NCBI RefSeq assembly: GCF_014203275.1
Contig: NZ_JACHIP010000005.1
Coordinates: 372,001-436,000, forward strand
Reading direction: 5' to 3'
From: Granulicella aggregans
Lineage (GTDB): Bacteria > Acidobacteriota > Terriglobia > Terriglobales > Acidobacteriaceae
Length of the DNA: 64,000 nt
Shown here: positions 1 to 10,000 of the stretch, one piece after another
Layout of the letters: each line of letters begins with the position of its first letter
Position numbering within the stretch: position 1 is the first letter of the stretch
Notes under the pieces: model-generated
Database searches by the model: none
Seen by the model: only the letters and a program-made list of their open reading frames with translations
What the model was told of the DNA's origin: nothing
Position numbers and translations under genes: made by a program

Positions 1-2
1 CG

Positions 3-1919
3 ATCGCATCGGGTAGCTTCGCCGTCGCCGGTCCGCTCCCGGTCGTCTTCACCGGCTATAAAGAGCCCCGCCTCGAACGCGCCCGCCAGCGCTTCCTCGC
101 CAACGTCGCCAGCCGCACCGGCGTTCCCCAGTGGGCCACCGCACTGGCCAGCGCCCCCGTCATCACGATCCACACCGGCGGCCCCAGCGCCACGGTCCAG
201 CAGGTCGCCGACGACGAGTCCTATAAGCTTCAGGTCACCCGGTCCGGTATCACCCTTGACGCGCCAACACCGCTAGGCGTGATGCACGGCCTGCAAACTC
301 TCCTCCAGCTCATAGAACTGACTCCCACAGGCTTCACCATCCCTGCGGTCACCATCGATGACGCACCCCGCTTCCCCTGGCGCGGCCTTATGGTCGACTC
401 CGGCCGCCACTTCATCTCACTCGACGTCCTCTACCGCACTCTCGACGGCATGGAAGCCACCAAACTCAACGTCTTTCACTGGCACCTCTCTGAAAACCAG
501 GGCTTCCGCCTCGAGAGCAAGGCCTTCCCACTCCTGACTGAGAAGGGCTCCGACGGCCTCTACTACACGCAGCAACAGGCCAAAGAAGTAATCGCATACG
601 CGCGCGACCGCGGCATCCGCGTCATCCCGGAGTTCGACATGCCCGGCCACGCTACCGCCATGTTCGTCGGCTATCCCGACCTGGCGAGCGGCCCCGGCCC
701 CTACACGATCGAGCGCCAGTGGGGCATCTTCGATCCCGCCATGGACCCCACCCGCGAGTCCACCTACAAGTTTCTCGACAAGTTCTTCGCCGAGATGACC
801 GCCCTCTTCCCCGACGCCTACTTCCACATCGGCGGCGACGAGTGCAACGGCAAAGAGTGGGACCGCAATCCGCGCATCCAGGAGTACATGCGCGCCCATA
901 ACCTCAAGGACGACGCGGCCCTCCAGGCCTACTTCACCACCCGCGTCCAGGAGTTAGTCACCAAACACGGCAAGATCCCAATCGGCTGGGATGAAGTCCT
1001 CCAGCCCAACACCCCGAAGCAGGTGATGATCCAGTCCTGGCGCGGCCAGGAATCCGTCGCCGACTCCGCCAAGCGCGGCCACAACGTTATCCTCTCGAGC
1101 GGCTACTACATCGACCTCAGCGAACCCGCTTCGCAGCACTACGCCGTCGACCCGCTCGGCAAGGCAGCCAGCCTCACCCCCGAAGAGAAGAGCCATATCC
1201 TGGGCGGCGAAGCCACTATCTGGAGCGAGATGGTCACCTCCGAGACCATCGAAGGACGCATCTGGCCTCGCACCGCAGCCATCGCGGAGCGCCTCTGGTC
1301 GCCGCAGGACGTCACCGACCAGGCATCTATGTATAAGCGCCTCGCAATCGCAGCCCAGACTTTGACCTGGCAAGGTAGCCCGTATCTCGCTACCAGCAGC
1401 AATATGATCGACCGCATCGCCAACGGCAAAGACTCCGCCCCACTCCGCGTCCTCGCGAGCGTCGTCGAGCCGCCCAAGGAGTACGCCCGACCAGACCTGA
1501 AGCCGTACGATAGCTCCTCGCCCATGAACCTGCTCGTCGACGCGGTCTCCCCAGAGAGCGACACCGCCCGCAACTTCCGTGACCTGGCTGCACGCATCGC
1601 CAGTGGCACGGCATCTCCCGCAGAGCACGCTCAGGCCCGCCAATGGCTGATACTGTGGCGCGATAACGATGCAGCTCTTCAACCCACAATCTCGTCGTCG
1701 GCACTGGCAGCGGAACTGGCCCCCATCTCTCGCAACCTGCACGACAGCTCAACCATCGGCCTGACAGCCCTCGATGCCATCGAGCAGAAGAAGCCCCTCG
1801 CTTCCGCAACCAGCTCCCAGCAACTGGCCGCACTGAAGACCCTCGAAGCCCCACAAGCGGTCCTCCTCAATCAGACTGTCCCCGGCATCGAGGCCCTGGT
1901 CACCGCCGCGGGCCACTAA
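3..1919 (+). CDS. Beta-N-acetylhexosaminidase, GH20 (5' end outside window)
   Basis: The frame is open from base 3, so the start codon lies upstream and the product is partial. The first ~90 residues match the alpha/beta GH20b domain that precedes the barrel (VITIHTGG, then SGITLDAP). The TIM barrel follows with PRFPWRGLMVDSGRHF, WHLSENQGFR and the family signature HIGGDE, whose Asp-Glu pair (about bases 837-842) is the catalytic dyad used with the substrate N-acetyl group. The family removes terminal GlcNAc or GalNAc from chitin oligomers and glycans, usually in the periplasm. About 180 residues after the barrel are helical and unassigned. A GH2 glucosaminidase-like gene, a permease and an outer-membrane receptor follow on the same strand, which fits amino-sugar use. 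Confidence 0.93.
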   Translation: MASGSFAVAGPLPVVFTGYKEPRLERARQRFLANVASRTGVPQWATALASAPVITIHTGGPSATVQQVADDESYKLQVTRSGITLDAPTPLGVMHGLQTLLQLIELTPTGFTIPAVTIDDAPRFPWRGLMVDSGRHFISLDVLYRTLDGMEATKLNVFHWHLSENQGFRLESKAFPLLTEKGSDGLYYTQQQAKEVIAYARDRGIRVIPEFDMPGHATAMFVGYPDLASGPGPYTIERQWGIFDPAMDPTRESTYKFLDKFFAEMTALFPDAYFHIGGDECNGKEWDRNPRIQEYMRAHNLKDDAALQAYFTTRVQELVTKHGKIPIGWDEVLQPNTPKQVMIQSWRGQESVADSAKRGHNVILSSGYYIDLSEPASQHYAVDPLGKAASLTPEEKSHILGGEATIWSEMVTSETIEGRIWPRTAAIAERLWSPQDVTDQASMYKRLAIAAQTLTWQGSPYLATSSNMIDRIANGKDSAPLRVLASVVEPPKEYARPDLKPYDSSSPMNLLVDAVSPESDTARNFRDLAARIASGTASPAEHAQARQWLILWRDNDAALQPTISSSALAAELAPISRNLHDSSTIGLTALDAIEQKKPLASATSSQQLAALKTLEAPQAVLLNQTVPGIEALVTAAGH

Positions 1920-1958
1920 CCCAGCGGATAAGCCAACGCCCATCATCACCACGAATCC

Positions 1959-2000
1959 GGGTGCCCCATCCATGGCTCGCCTTTGGCCATGGGTGGGACA
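1959..2000. repeat. Hairpin repeat, family A copy 1
   Basis: The copy opens with GGGTGCCCC and folds through CCATGGC and GCCATGG arms around a TCGCCTTT loop before GGGTGGGA. The same variant recurs at 5095-5135. Confidence 0.8.
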
Positions 2001-2046
2001 TTCGCGCCACGCGCGAACCGCCTTCTCTCCCGCTCCCCCATAAATC

Positions 2047-2105
2047 CGTCATCCCGAGCGAAGGCCCTCGCAGTCTCGCCGCAGGGGCCGCAGTCGAAGA
2101 ATCCG
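2047..2105. repeat. GTCAT repeat, family B copy 1
   Basis: Begins CGTCATCCCGAGCGAAGG and ends in CGAAGAATCC. It is a diverged and apparently expanded copy of the element seen cleanly at 61339. Confidence 0.6.
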
Positions 2106-2161
2106 CTGCTCCGCCCGCATCACCCACATCGTTCGTAACTTTTCGCCACGCCCCCCAGACT

Positions 2162-2200
2162 CGTCATCCTTCTCAAAGCGAAGGACCTGCTTTTGCCTTT
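2162..2200. repeat. GTCAT repeat, family B copy 2
   Basis: CGTCATCC followed by AAAGCGAAGGACCTGCTTTT; the same GGACCTGCTTTTGCCT tail occurs at about 46397. Confidence 0.6.
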
Positions 2201-2387
2201 GTCGTTGCCTGTTCTTCCATCTCAGACGACAGAACCCGATTCCGTTTGACATCCCAACCCATTTCCCTTTATCTACTAATCACGTATTAAAACGTTGCAA
2301 TAAAGGAATCCAAGCGATTCCTGAGCTTCTGTCACCCTGAATTTTGGCCCGCACTCCATTCCAAATCTCCTGTAGGAGGGTTAGCAG

Positions 2388-5090
2388 ATGATGCTCCCGC
2401 GCAAGGCTCCCGTTTACAGCATGGTCGTCTCGCGGCTCTGCGCTCTCGCTCTTCTCTCCGCCGTTCCCGTCCTCCACGCGGCTACCTCCACTCCGCTCAA
2501 GCTCGGCTGGACCGTCCAGTCGGACTGCAAGATCCACGGCGACGGCGCTTCTCTTTCACTACCCGGCGCGGACACAAAGGGCTGGTACACCGCGACCATC
2601 CCCTCGACCGTGCTCGCCGTGCAGGTCGCAGCGGGCGAGTTCAAAGAACCCTACGTCGGCATGAATCTCCGCAACATCCCCGGCACCTCCTACCCAGTCG
2701 GCGAAAACTTCTCCAACATCGATATGGCCGCCGACAGCCCCTACCGCTGCGGCTGGTGGTACCGCAAGTCCTTCGAAGTCCCCGCCACTGGGGCCAATAA
2801 AACGAGCTGGCTGCACTTCGCGGGCATCAACTACAAAGCCGACGTCTGGCTCAACGGCATCAAGATCGCCGGCTCCGACGAAGTTCAGGGAGCCTATCGC
2901 ACCTACGACTTCAACGTCAGCAAAGCCCTTAAGCCCGGCCACGAAAACGTCCTAGCCGTCGAGACTTTTGCTCCCACACCGACCGATCTCGGCATCAACT
3001 GGGTCGACTGGAACCCGTGCCCACCCGACAAGGACATGGGCCTTTGGGGAGCCGTCAGCCTGCGCACCAGCGGCCCCGTCGTCGTCCGCTCGCCGCTCGT
3101 CACGACGCACTTCCCCGACGCGTCCCTCAAGTCCGCCGAGCTCACCGTACACGCCCAGGTCACCAACGCCACAGACCACGCCATCTCCGGCAAGCTCGAA
3201 GGCACCGTCGCTGGCATCGCCATCTCGCAGCCTGTGACCCTCGACCCCAGCCAATCGAAGTCCGTCACCTTTCCCAATCTCACTATCGCAAGCCCGCACG
3301 TATGGTGGCCAGCGGACGTGGGCGCTCATCCCCTCGAGAACGCGACCCTACGCTTCGTCATCGACGGCCAGCTCTCCGACGAAAAATCCATCCGCTTCGG
3401 CATCCGCGAAGTCGTCTCCGAGCTCACCACCAAAGGCGCACTCCTCTTCAAGATCAACCAGCGCCCCATCCTCATCCGCGGCGCAGGCTGGTCGCCCGAC
3501 ATGATGCTGCGCGACGATAACGAAAAGCTCGCCGCCGAGTTCACCCTCGTCCACGACATGCATCTCAACACCATCCGCCTGGAAGGAAAGCTCGAAACCG
3601 AAGAGTTCTTCAACCTTGCCGATGAGCAGGGCGTTATGGTCATGGCCGGCTGGTGCTGCTGCGACCATTGGGAGCACTGGGACAAGTGGGACGCCAACAC
3701 CCTCAAGGTCGCCACCGCCTCGCTCGACGCACAGATCATGCGCATCCGCAGCCACTCCAGCCTGATCGCCTGGTTCAACGGCAGCGACAATCCGCCGCCC
3801 GCCAACGTTGAAACCGCCTACCTCAACGTACTCAAGCAGGATGCGTGGCCCAACGCCATCGTCTCCTCCGCCACCGGTCAGAAGACAGCAGTCACCGGCG
3901 AAAGCGGCGTCAAGATGACCGGCCCCTACGACTACGTCGCTCCCTCCTACTGGCTCACCGACACCAGGTACGGCGGAGCCTACGGCTTCAACACCGAAAC
4001 CAGCCCCGGCCCTGCCATCCCATCGCTCACCAGCATTGCAAAGATGCTTCCGCCCGATCATCGCTGGCCGCAGGACGCCGTCTGGAACTATCACGCCGGC
4101 AGCGAGGGCTTCAAAGACATCCGCGTCTTCAACGACGCCATGACTGCCACCTACGGCTCCGCCACCACACCGGAACGTTACAACCTCATCGCGCAGTCCA
4201 TGGCCTTCGACGGCGAACGCGCCATGTTCGAGGCCTATGGCCGCAACAAGTACACCAAGACCACCGGCGTCGTTCAGTGGATGCTCTCGAACGCCTGGCC
4301 CTCCAGCATCTGGCACCTCTACGACTACTACCTGGACGCCGCCGGCGGCTTCTACGGCGCGCGCAAGGCCAACGAGCTTCTCCACATCCAATACTCCTAC
4401 GACGACCACAGCATCTGGGTTGTGAACAGCCTCTACGAAGCAGCACCGCAGCTCACAGCGACCGCCCGCGTCTACGACCTCGGTCTGAAGGAACTCTTCA
4501 CTAAGTCGAACACCCTGGACGCTGCATCCGACAGCTCCACCAAGACCATCGACATCCCGCAGGACGTCTTCGCCAATACCTCCGGTACCTACCTGGTCAT
4601 CCTCGAACTCAAAGACGCCAAAGGCAAGATCGTCAGCACCAACTCCTACTGGGTTCCCGGCAAGCTCACCGAATTCGACTTTGCCAAGACGAATTACACC
4701 CACACCCCAGCGAAGACCCCTGAGGACATGACCGCTCTCGCCTCGCTACCCCCCACGAACGTAACCGCGACCGCGCAGAACACCGGCAGCAGCATCCACG
4801 TCCGCCTCTCCAACCCGTCGAAGAAGCTGGCCTTCCAACTCTCCGTCGAACTCGAAGACGAGCACGGCAACAAGCTCCCACGCATCACCTGGAACGACAA
4901 CTACATCGAGCTCTTACCCGGCCACGCTCACGATCTCACCGCCCAGCTTCCCGCCGAAACCCTCAAAGCCCTCGGCATCAAGGACGCCTCAACTCTCAAG
5001 GTCAAACTCGAAGGCTGGAACGTAGCCCCAATCACCATCAGCCCTCTAGCCACGGTCAATAAAACTAAGGACTCAGGAACAGGCGAGTAA
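2388..5090 (+). CDS. Secreted GH2 exo-beta-D-glucosaminidase-like enzyme
   Basis: The start ATG sits 7 bases after AGGAGGG (2374-2380). A signal peptide (about residues 1-27, ending LHAATS) is followed by the GH2 sugar-binding jelly roll (residues ~45-200, with YRCGWWYRKSFEVP), the Ig-like sandwich and the TIM barrel. The barrel motifs match the CsxA-type exo-beta-D-glucosaminidase branch: WFNGSD puts an Asp at residue 467 where most GH2 enzymes have the Asn-Glu acid/base, and FNTETSPGP puts the nucleophile Glu at about 537. C-terminal beta domains follow, and the 900-residue length fits that branch. Predicted action is release of GlcN from chitosan oligomers in the periplasm, next to the GH20 enzyme. 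A related beta-mannosidase-type specificity is the main alternative. Confidence 0.82.
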   Translation: MMLPRKAPVYSMVVSRLCALALLSAVPVLHAATSTPLKLGWTVQSDCKIHGDGASLSLPGADTKGWYTATIPSTVLAVQVAAGEFKEPYVGMNLRNIPGTSYPVGENFSNIDMAADSPYRCGWWYRKSFEVPATGANKTSWLHFAGINYKADVWLNGIKIAGSDEVQGAYRTYDFNVSKALKPGHENVLAVETFAPTPTDLGINWVDWNPCPPDKDMGLWGAVSLRTSGPVVVRSPLVTTHFPDASLKSAELTVHAQVTNATDHAISGKLEGTVAGIAISQPVTLDPSQSKSVTFPNLTIASPHVWWPADVGAHPLENATLRFVIDGQLSDEKSIRFGIREVVSELTTKGALLFKINQRPILIRGAGWSPDMMLRDDNEKLAAEFTLVHDMHLNTIRLEGKLETEEFFNLADEQGVMVMAGWCCCDHWEHWDKWDANTLKVATASLDAQIMRIRSHSSLIAWFNGSDNPPPANVETAYLNVLKQDAWPNAIVSSATGQKTAVTGESGVKMTGPYDYVAPSYWLTDTRYGGAYGFNTETSPGPAIPSLTSIAKMLPPDHRWPQDAVWNYHAGSEGFKDIRVFNDAMTATYGSATTPERYNLIAQSMAFDGERAMFEAYGRNKYTKTTGVVQWMLSNAWPSSIWHLYDYYLDAAGGFYGARKANELLHIQYSYDDHSIWVVNSLYEAAPQLTATARVYDLGLKELFTKSNTLDAASDSSTKTIDIPQDVFANTSGTYLVILELKDAKGKIVSTNSYWVPGKLTEFDFAKTNYTHTPAKTPEDMTALASLPPTNVTATAQNTGSSIHVRLSNPSKKLAFQLSVELEDEHGNKLPRITWNDNYIELLPGHAHDLTAQLPAETLKALGIKDASTLKVKLEGWNVAPITISPLATVNKTKDSGTGE

Positions 5091-5094
5091 GAAT

Positions 5095-5135
5095 GGGTGC
5101 CCCGCCCATGGCTCGCCTTTGGCCATGGGTGGGAT
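5095..5135. repeat. Hairpin repeat, family A copy 2
   Basis: GGGTGCCCCGCCCATGG with arms CCATGGC and GCCATGG, starting 4 bases after the GH2 stop. It could form a 3' hairpin on the GH2 transcript. Confidence 0.8.
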
Positions 5136-5197
5136 GTACGAACCTCGCCCAGCAGCCCTTCGTTGTACTCTGAATCAATCCCTCACCAAGGACCCAC

Positions 5198-6532
5198 ATG
5201 CCCAAAGATCAGCACGCGCCCGTAACGCTAAAACGCTCCCTGCGTTACCGCGACCTGATCCTATACGGCATCATCCTCATCCAGCCCACGGCCCCCATGC
5301 CGGTCTTCGGCGTCATCTACCAGGAGTCGCGCGGGCACGTCGTTCTCGCCATCCTGCTCGCGCTCGTCGCCATGCTCTTCACCGCCTACAGCTACGGTCG
5401 CATGGCCCGAGCCTACCCGACCGGCGGCTCTGCCTTCACCTACGTCGGCCAGGAACTCCACCCCGGCCTCGGCTACATCACCGGTTGGTGCATGGCCATG
5501 GACTACATTCTCAACCCGCTCATCTGCACCATCTGGTGCAGCAAAGCCGCGATGAACTTCGTCCCCGGCGTCCCTTACTTCGCCTGGGTGCTGCTCTTCG
5601 CCCTCCTCTTCACCGGCCTCAACCTCCGCGGCGTAGAGACCTCCGCTCGCATAAACGCCGCCGTAGCCGCTGGCCTCGGCGTCGTCATCGTCCTCTTCGT
5701 CGTAGCCGCGATCCGATACCTCATCCACACCGCGATCGGCTCGCCCGCCTTCTTCCTCGATCCGCTCTACAACAAGGCCACCTTCTCTGCCCCGGCCGTC
5801 TATCGCGGCACTTCGATCGCCGTCCTCACCTACATAGGCTTCGACGGCATCTCTACCCTCAGCGACGAGGCCCACGACCCGCAGAAGACCATCCCCCGTG
5901 CCATCATCCTCACCTGCCTCATCACCGGCGTTCTCGCGAGCATCGAAGTCTATCTCGCCCAACTTGTTTGGCCGCGCGGCATGGCCTTTCCCGACCTCGA
6001 CACCGCATACGTCGCCGTAGCTCAACGTGTCGGAGGAGTCTTCCTCTTCGCCATCATGAACGGCGCCCTATTAATCGCCACGGTCGGATCAGGTATGGCG
6101 TCGCAACTTGGAGCAGCCCGCCTGCTTTTTGCAATGGGGCAGGATGGCGCTTTACCTCGTAGTTTCTTCGGATCACTCAACCCCGTCCGGCGCATCCCGC
6201 AAAACAACGTGCTCCTCATCGGAGCAATCGTATTGGTCGGATCACTCGCGATGAGTTATCAGTTGGGCACAGAGCTTCTGAACTACGGGGCCCTGCTCGC
6301 GTTCATGGGAGTCAACGTTGCATCCGCCGTCCTTGCGTGGCGTTCCCGTGAGCCGGCCTTCTGGGTAGCAATCGTTTTCTCGCTCGCCGGATTCATCGTC
6401 TGCTTCTTCCTCTGGCTCAACCTTGGACGAACCGCGCTTTGGGCCGGAACCATCTGGGCGTGTCTGGGAATCCTGTTATGGCTGGTCCGTCGCAAGCGGA
6501 TAGGCTCGCCGTTGGCCACGGAACAGGGATAA
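5198..6532 (+). CDS. APC-superfamily amino acid permease
   Basis: The 444-residue protein has about 12 hydrophobic segments and no signal peptide, as is usual for APC (amino acid-polyamine-organocation) transporters. The first helix carries the helix-breaking stretch GIILIQPTAPMPVFG, and PTGGSAFTYVGQ and GFDGISTLSDEAHDP are characteristic of the family. AAGGA lies shortly before the ATG. The substrate cannot be read from the sequence. Its position after two glycosidases could mean co-use of peptide or amino sugar products, but there is a repeat and a ~60-bp gap before it, so a shared transcript is uncertain. Confidence 0.88.
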   Translation: MPKDQHAPVTLKRSLRYRDLILYGIILIQPTAPMPVFGVIYQESRGHVVLAILLALVAMLFTAYSYGRMARAYPTGGSAFTYVGQELHPGLGYITGWCMAMDYILNPLICTIWCSKAAMNFVPGVPYFAWVLLFALLFTGLNLRGVETSARINAAVAAGLGVVIVLFVVAAIRYLIHTAIGSPAFFLDPLYNKATFSAPAVYRGTSIAVLTYIGFDGISTLSDEAHDPQKTIPRAIILTCLITGVLASIEVYLAQLVWPRGMAFPDLDTAYVAVAQRVGGVFLFAIMNGALLIATVGSGMASQLGAARLLFAMGQDGALPRSFFGSLNPVRRIPQNNVLLIGAIVLVGSLAMSYQLGTELLNYGALLAFMGVNVASAVLAWRSREPAFWVAIVFSLAGFIVCFFLWLNLGRTALWAGTIWACLGILLWLVRRKRIGSPLATEQG

Positions 6533-7032
6533 CAGGTACGCGGCAAAATCGCGCCGAAAGTTCAGCACGAAAGCCACTTGTTATTTAGAAAACTGACTGG
6601 CTTGAGTAACTGAGGGTTCCCTTCCACGAAAAATTCCTGCTTCGCTTATCTCTAACTTCCCATTCTCAAGTAATCGTTTCCCGACTGCTTTGAAAATTGT
6701 TTTTTACTAGCGGAGATTGTTTCAGAACACAGAAGATCTCAACCTTCCGTCGTTCGTAAACGCTCCCGGGAACCCCCTTGCCCAAAAGTGGTCCGTCCGC
6801 CTGCCTCGAAAAAATTCTCTAGAAACAACCCATTGACACCTTCGTGCAAAAGCGTATAGATTTTGCAGCCGAATCAACTGAATCGTTTTTGTAGAGGCCA
6901 ACCGAAGCCTCGAAGGTCGGAGTTGCTCTTTCCGGCATAGCAGGAAATGCCACGGCAGGCCGAGCTGCGGATCGGCCAGAAGCATAAGCCTGGGCCCACG
7001 TACGACGCAACACTTTTTAGGAGGAGTGAACC
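6533..7032. other. Long intergenic region and leader upstream of the TonB-dependent receptor
   Basis: This 500-bp region is more AT-rich than its flanks and has no credible ORF. It contains a sigma70-like promoter (6833-6860). From there a leader of about 165 nt would run to the GTG start of the receptor. I could not match it to a known riboswitch. Confidence 0.6.
6833..6860 (+). promoter_or_regulatory. Sigma70-type promoter for the TonB-dependent receptor
   Basis: A consensus -35 TTGACA (6833-6838) is followed after 16 bases by TATAGA (6855-6860). It is about 170 bp upstream of the receptor start. Confidence 0.6.
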
Positions 7033-10000
7033 GTGAATCGAAAGATAAGGCGTTACCTATCCTTGCCAGTCGTTCTTTTGCTGGCCTTTGTAGTTTCTCT
7101 AACCTGTTCAGCTCAACAGAACTCAGAAATCAACGGAATCGTCACCGATAAGCAGGGCGCGGTCGTTCCAAATGCGCATCTCATACTCACTCTCCCAAGC
7201 ACCGGCCTGACCAGGGAGACCGACAGCAACACTTCCGGCTTCTTCACTTTCCCCGGCCTCAATATCGGTACTTACACCCTCAAGGTGACAGCACCAGGCT
7301 TCCAAACTTCACTGCAGTCAGGCCTTGAACTGAATATCTCGCAGACCCTGCGTTCGGACATATCGATGATCGTCGGCTCGGTCGACACCACTGTCTCCGT
7401 TGAAGCCAGCGCCCTGCAGGTCCAAGCCGACTCGAACGTGGTCAGCACGCTGATCAACTCGGAGCAGTTCTCCGAGATCGCTACCGAAAACCGCAACTTC
7501 GCCGCGCTCGTGGCCCTTGGACTTGGCGTCAGCACGACACTGCCCGACAGCAATACGCCGACTTCTGTCGCGTCCAACTTCAACATCAGCGTGAACGGCC
7601 TTCGCGAGAGCCATAACATCTGGCTCATCGACGGCGGTGAAGCCGACGACCGTGGCGGCGGAGGCGGCCCCAACATCATGCCCTCGCAGGACGCCATCTC
7701 ACAGCTTGAGACGCTCTCCAGCAACTATCCTCCGGACTACGGTATCTCCTCCGGCGCGACCATCTCGCTCGGCCTCAAGAGCGGTACCCGCAAGTTCCAC
7801 GGCTCCATCTGGGAGTTCAACCGCAACGCCGACTACGACGCCAATACCTACTTCAACAAGCAGGGCGGTCAAGCGCGCACCAAGCTCAACTACAACATCT
7901 ACGGCTTCAACATCGGCGGCCCTCTCTTCGTTCCCAAGACCTACAACACCGGTAAGGAAAAGACCTTCTTCTTCTGGAATGAGGAGTGGCGCAAGATCGT
8001 ACAGGGCAGCACTCCGAACGCCGTGAACACCTTGCCTGCGGCAGACTTTCCGGTCGCTGGCCAGAATTTGGCGTACGTCGCTCCAGCCTTCGCGCCCACT
8101 ACCTCAATCATTGTTCCGACCGTAGGCGACGCCGCCTACAACGCCAAGCTGGCGACCCTTGGGCTAGTAGCGGGGCAGCCGTTCCCGAACCAGACCATCC
8201 CGGCCGCTTTGCTTGACCCCAACGCCATCCTCTACCTGGCCAGCGGAATCGTTCCGAAGCCCAACCTTGCAAATGGTCAGAACGTCTCCTCGGCCAACCA
8301 GCCGATCTACGTTCGCGACGACGTCGTTCGCATCGACCATAAGCTCAACGACAAGTTTCAGATCCTCGGGCACTATCTCGCCGATAAGGTAATCCAGGGC
8401 TATGCTTCGCCGATGCTCGGCTGGTCCGGAGCGAGCTATCCCACCATCACCAGCACGCTTACAAACCCCTCCAACAGCGCAGTCGTCAAACTCACCGACA
8501 CCATCAGCCCGAACCTGCTTGCCGAAGCCAGCTTCAACTACGACGGCAACGTGATCGGCATCACCAATAGCGCCAATTCACAAAACCCCTCAGGTTGGAC
8601 AGTCAGCCCCTTCTTCGCCAATGGCTCAAAAAACGTTCCCAATATGAATTGGGGATCACCCTACGGGACTCAGGAGAATCCCGGTTCCGCACCCTGGCAT
8701 AACGCAGCCCGCGACTACTCGCCCAACGGCAGCCTCTACTACGCCGTCGGGAAACATCAGATGAAGTTCGGCCTCGGTTACAACCGCTACACCAAGAACC
8801 AGCAGCTATTCGGAGATCCCGGCGGGCAGTTCAAATACGGGACGCTCAGCAATGATTCGTTCGTCGATATGATCCTTGGCCTCGCTTCAACCTACGACCA
8901 GGCACAGGCGCTGAACACCAATCACTACGTGAATCAGACGACCTCGGCCTACGTCATGGACAACTGGCACGTTACCCCAACTCTCAGCTTGCAGCTTGGC
9001 CTCCGTTATGATGCCTTGCCGCACGCTTACGAACGCGCCAACCAGATCGCCAACTTCGATCCTACGCAATACCTGCAGAGCTCCGCAGCTCAGTTCAACG
9101 CTGACGGTACGCTCAATGCTTCCGGCCCTGGCTTTCAGACCGTCGGCGGAACAGCTTTCTACCAGAACGGCATCTATAACGCCGGGACCAACGGATATCC
9201 CAAAGGTCTCGTCACCAACGACTACGCAACCCTTCAACCGCGCGTCGGCTTCTCTGACGACATCTTCGGCCACGGAAAGACCATCCTCCGCGGCGGATTC
9301 GGCTCCTTCTACGAACGTGTCCAGGGCAACGACATCTACAACACGGCCGCGAACGAGCCTTACTTCAACGATCCGCAGGCTTCCAGCGTCTATCTCTCCA
9401 ACCCGCACACCAGCTTCGCCACAGGCAACACCGCAGCTTTGCCTAACTTCGCTCAAGGCCTGACATCCCTGGCGCGCACTTACAAAGCGCCCGGCGTTGT
9501 TCAGTACAGCCTTGGCGTCCAACAAGAGCTTCAGCCATCACTGATCCTGGTCGTTCAGTATGTCGGAAATCTCGCATGGCACCAGCAGGTGGAGCGCAAC
9601 ATCAACACCTATTCGCTGAACACACCTCTAACCTCAACCCAGGCCGCTCTTGGATCGGTCCACACTCCGGGTAGGGCAGATAACTCGCTCTACAGCCGCG
9701 CTAACGCAGGCGATCCGAACAACAAGTCGGGGACCAATCCTGGTGCCAGCTCCATTCCGGTTCCTGACCAGCTTCGCAACTTCGTCGGCTACACGGGAAT
9801 CACGCAACAGGAGAACAGCACCAATGGCGGCTACAACGGCTTCCAGACTGGCCTGCGCGCCCAGAACAAGCATGGCCTCACCGGTGAGATCGACTACACG
9901 TGGTCGCACGAGATCGACATCACCAGCTTCGACGAAGCCACCGTCAGCAACCCCTTCAACCTGAAGTACGACAAGGGGTCGGGCGCAATTGACCGGCGCA

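Larger units (their letters stand above)
1920..2387. other. Intergenic region with three repeat elements
   Basis: This 468-bp gap holds one hairpin element (1959-2000) and two GTCAT elements (about 2047-2105 and 2162-2200). It then becomes AT-richer up to the GH2 gene. No convincing coding frame was seen. Confidence 0.7.

Noticed and set aside
3348..4703. 451-codon open frame on the minus strand inside the GH2 gene
   Set aside because: It is antisense to a well-supported gene, low in meaningful motifs and explained by GC-rich third positions.
5119..6162. 347-codon plus-strand frame overlapping the APC permease
   Set aside because: Arg/Pro/His-rich second frame of a real gene; no domain is recognisable.
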